From NCBI GenBank assembly GCA_025766275.1, contig JAFKAC010000034.1, positions 62,001-126,000 on the forward strand: DNA of 64,000 nt. Reading direction: 5' to 3'. Numbering within the stretch: position 1 is the stretch's first letter; each line of letters begins with the position of its first letter. The translations under genes were made by a program, and so were the position numbers. The notes beneath the pieces were generated by a model. It was not told the DNA's origin. It saw only the letters and a list, made by a program, of their open reading frames with translations, and made no database searches. The DNA is from Lactarius indigo. Its lineage: Eukaryota > Basidiomycota > Agaricomycetes > Russulales > Russulaceae. Of the stretch, positions 63,400 through 64,000 are shown piece after piece.

Positions 63400-64000
63400 C
63401 CTGTTTCGGGATTGATGGGCATAAGGTGTTGCTGTGACTCTTGTCTGATTGCTTCGGCCGCTTCTCGCACCACTTGTTCTCTGACGGTCATAATTTCTTC
63501 AGCCGTCATGGTGGTGGTTGCCATTTCTGCTGCTGATGACCGTACGTGAATGACTTCTGGCTGGTCTGAAATATGTAGAGACTCAGCTTGTTGGATGGTG
63601 TACTGCTCAATAGGTCCGACGCTTGCAGGTCGATTTTCTTCACTTTGTTCGTCCTCTTCAGTTTCTTCGCTGACCGCTTCTCCAGTGGAGTGTTCTTGTA
63701 ATTGGCCATCAATGGGTCCCCAATCAGCTTATGAATTGAGCTCACGCGCGTCAATGTCACACTGGTATTGTCTTCCTGCTGGTCTGACGACGTCCCAGCG
63801 GTGGTCTATAGGGTTCCACGTAATTTCTACCCAACACAGGTGGTCAAAATTGAACTTAACAGGTCTAAACCTTGTAGGTCCGTTGAACTCTACAAAGTAG
63901 CTGCTCCTAGGAATCGGGTTGGTACGTTGCGGTCTCCTCTTCGGTCTAGATGATAAGGACAGAAGTTCGTCCACTGGTCTCTGGTATTGACAGTCGCCAC
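63400..64000 (-). pseudogene. Ty3-D gag, N-terminal fragment
   Basis: Minus-strand gag start of the same Ty3 family, closest to Ty3-A. Conserved protein sequence begins at GTG (64000-63998) as in Ty3-C. A deletion relative to Ty3-C puts a frame change at about 63895. The domain FNGPTRFRPVKFNFDHLCW...CDIDARELNS is followed by TGA (about 63732-63730, where Ty3-A continues), the acidic linker and the ATG block MATTTMTAEEIMTV (63524). It ends abruptly at about 63405 in GHRI, after which the sequence is unrelated and leads to the hairpin array. The element is therefore truncated at its 3' side; its 5' LTR would lie beyond the window. Confidence 0.82.

Overview
This window looks like transposon-packed DNA of a filamentous basidiomycete, most likely an Agaricomycete. 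The evidence is chromodomain Ty3/gypsy (Metaviridae) retrotransposons, a Plavaka-type (CACTA) transposase, a fungal FunK1-type kinase, a DUF6698-like gene, small GT-AG introns of 43-65 bp, and strong CpG decay in repeats. Almost nothing here is an intact host gene; the sequence is mainly a record of nested insertions that target-site duplications (TSDs) allow to be unpacked. Family names are from recognised motifs only; no search was run.

Layout, 1-31.7 kb. The window opens inside the 3' end of a Ty3 element (Ty3-E, 1-2158: pol end, a separate post-pol ORF with zinc knuckles, and a 3' LTR). A minus-strand hAT transposase follows (2504-4957) and is cut by a LINE retrotransposon. The LINE poly(A) tail lies at 4958-4977 and its 5' end at 27614, with a 15-bp TSD (4943-4957 and 27615-27629). 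The LINE endonuclease is itself split by Ty3-B, Ty3-B is split in gag by Ty3-A, and a solo LTR (TSD AGTAC) sits in the Ty3-B 3' LTR. A deletion fused the LINE endonuclease directly to Ty3-A gag at about 8559/8560. The 5' half of the hAT (BED zinc finger) resumes at 27630 and carries a tRNA-derived SINE (28236-28849). A degraded FunK1 kinase gene follows (29222-31691).

Layout, 32-47 kb. A second, older LINE relic carries a solo LTR. Next come another solo LTR without matching TSD, an intact-looking three-exon gene for a repetitive 511-residue protein (34559-36202), a multi-exon Agaricomycete gene family member broken by a solo LTR (37771-40268), and three tandem arrays whose units are hairpins (36.4-37.6, 40.4-41.2 and 42.2-43.2 kb). 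A second SINE-like element (44863-45856, minus strand) and a further solo LTR complete the stretch.

Layout, 47-64 kb. A minus-strand Plavaka transposase relic (47076-48833 and 56755-58600) is interrupted by a complete, young Ty3 element (Ty3-C, 48834-56754). Its two 537-bp LTRs differ at one position that I could see, and its TSD is ACAAT. Downstream are a decayed DUF6698-like gene, a long near-perfect palindrome (62240-62947), a fourth hairpin array, and the start of a minus-strand Ty3 gag (Ty3-D).

Most interesting signals: (i) a -1 frameshift signal in the Ty3 family (GGGTTTT, 5-nt spacer, conserved stem-loop) seen in three copies; (ii) an 11-nt match predicting Tf1-type self-primed reverse transcription; (iii) a long conserved extension after the chromodomain, which in Ty3-E is a separate zinc-knuckle ORF; (iv) a hairpin satellite whose core occurs in both orientations; (v) a ~340-bp-arm palindrome; (vi) two SINE families defined by poly(A), TSDs and pol III boxes.
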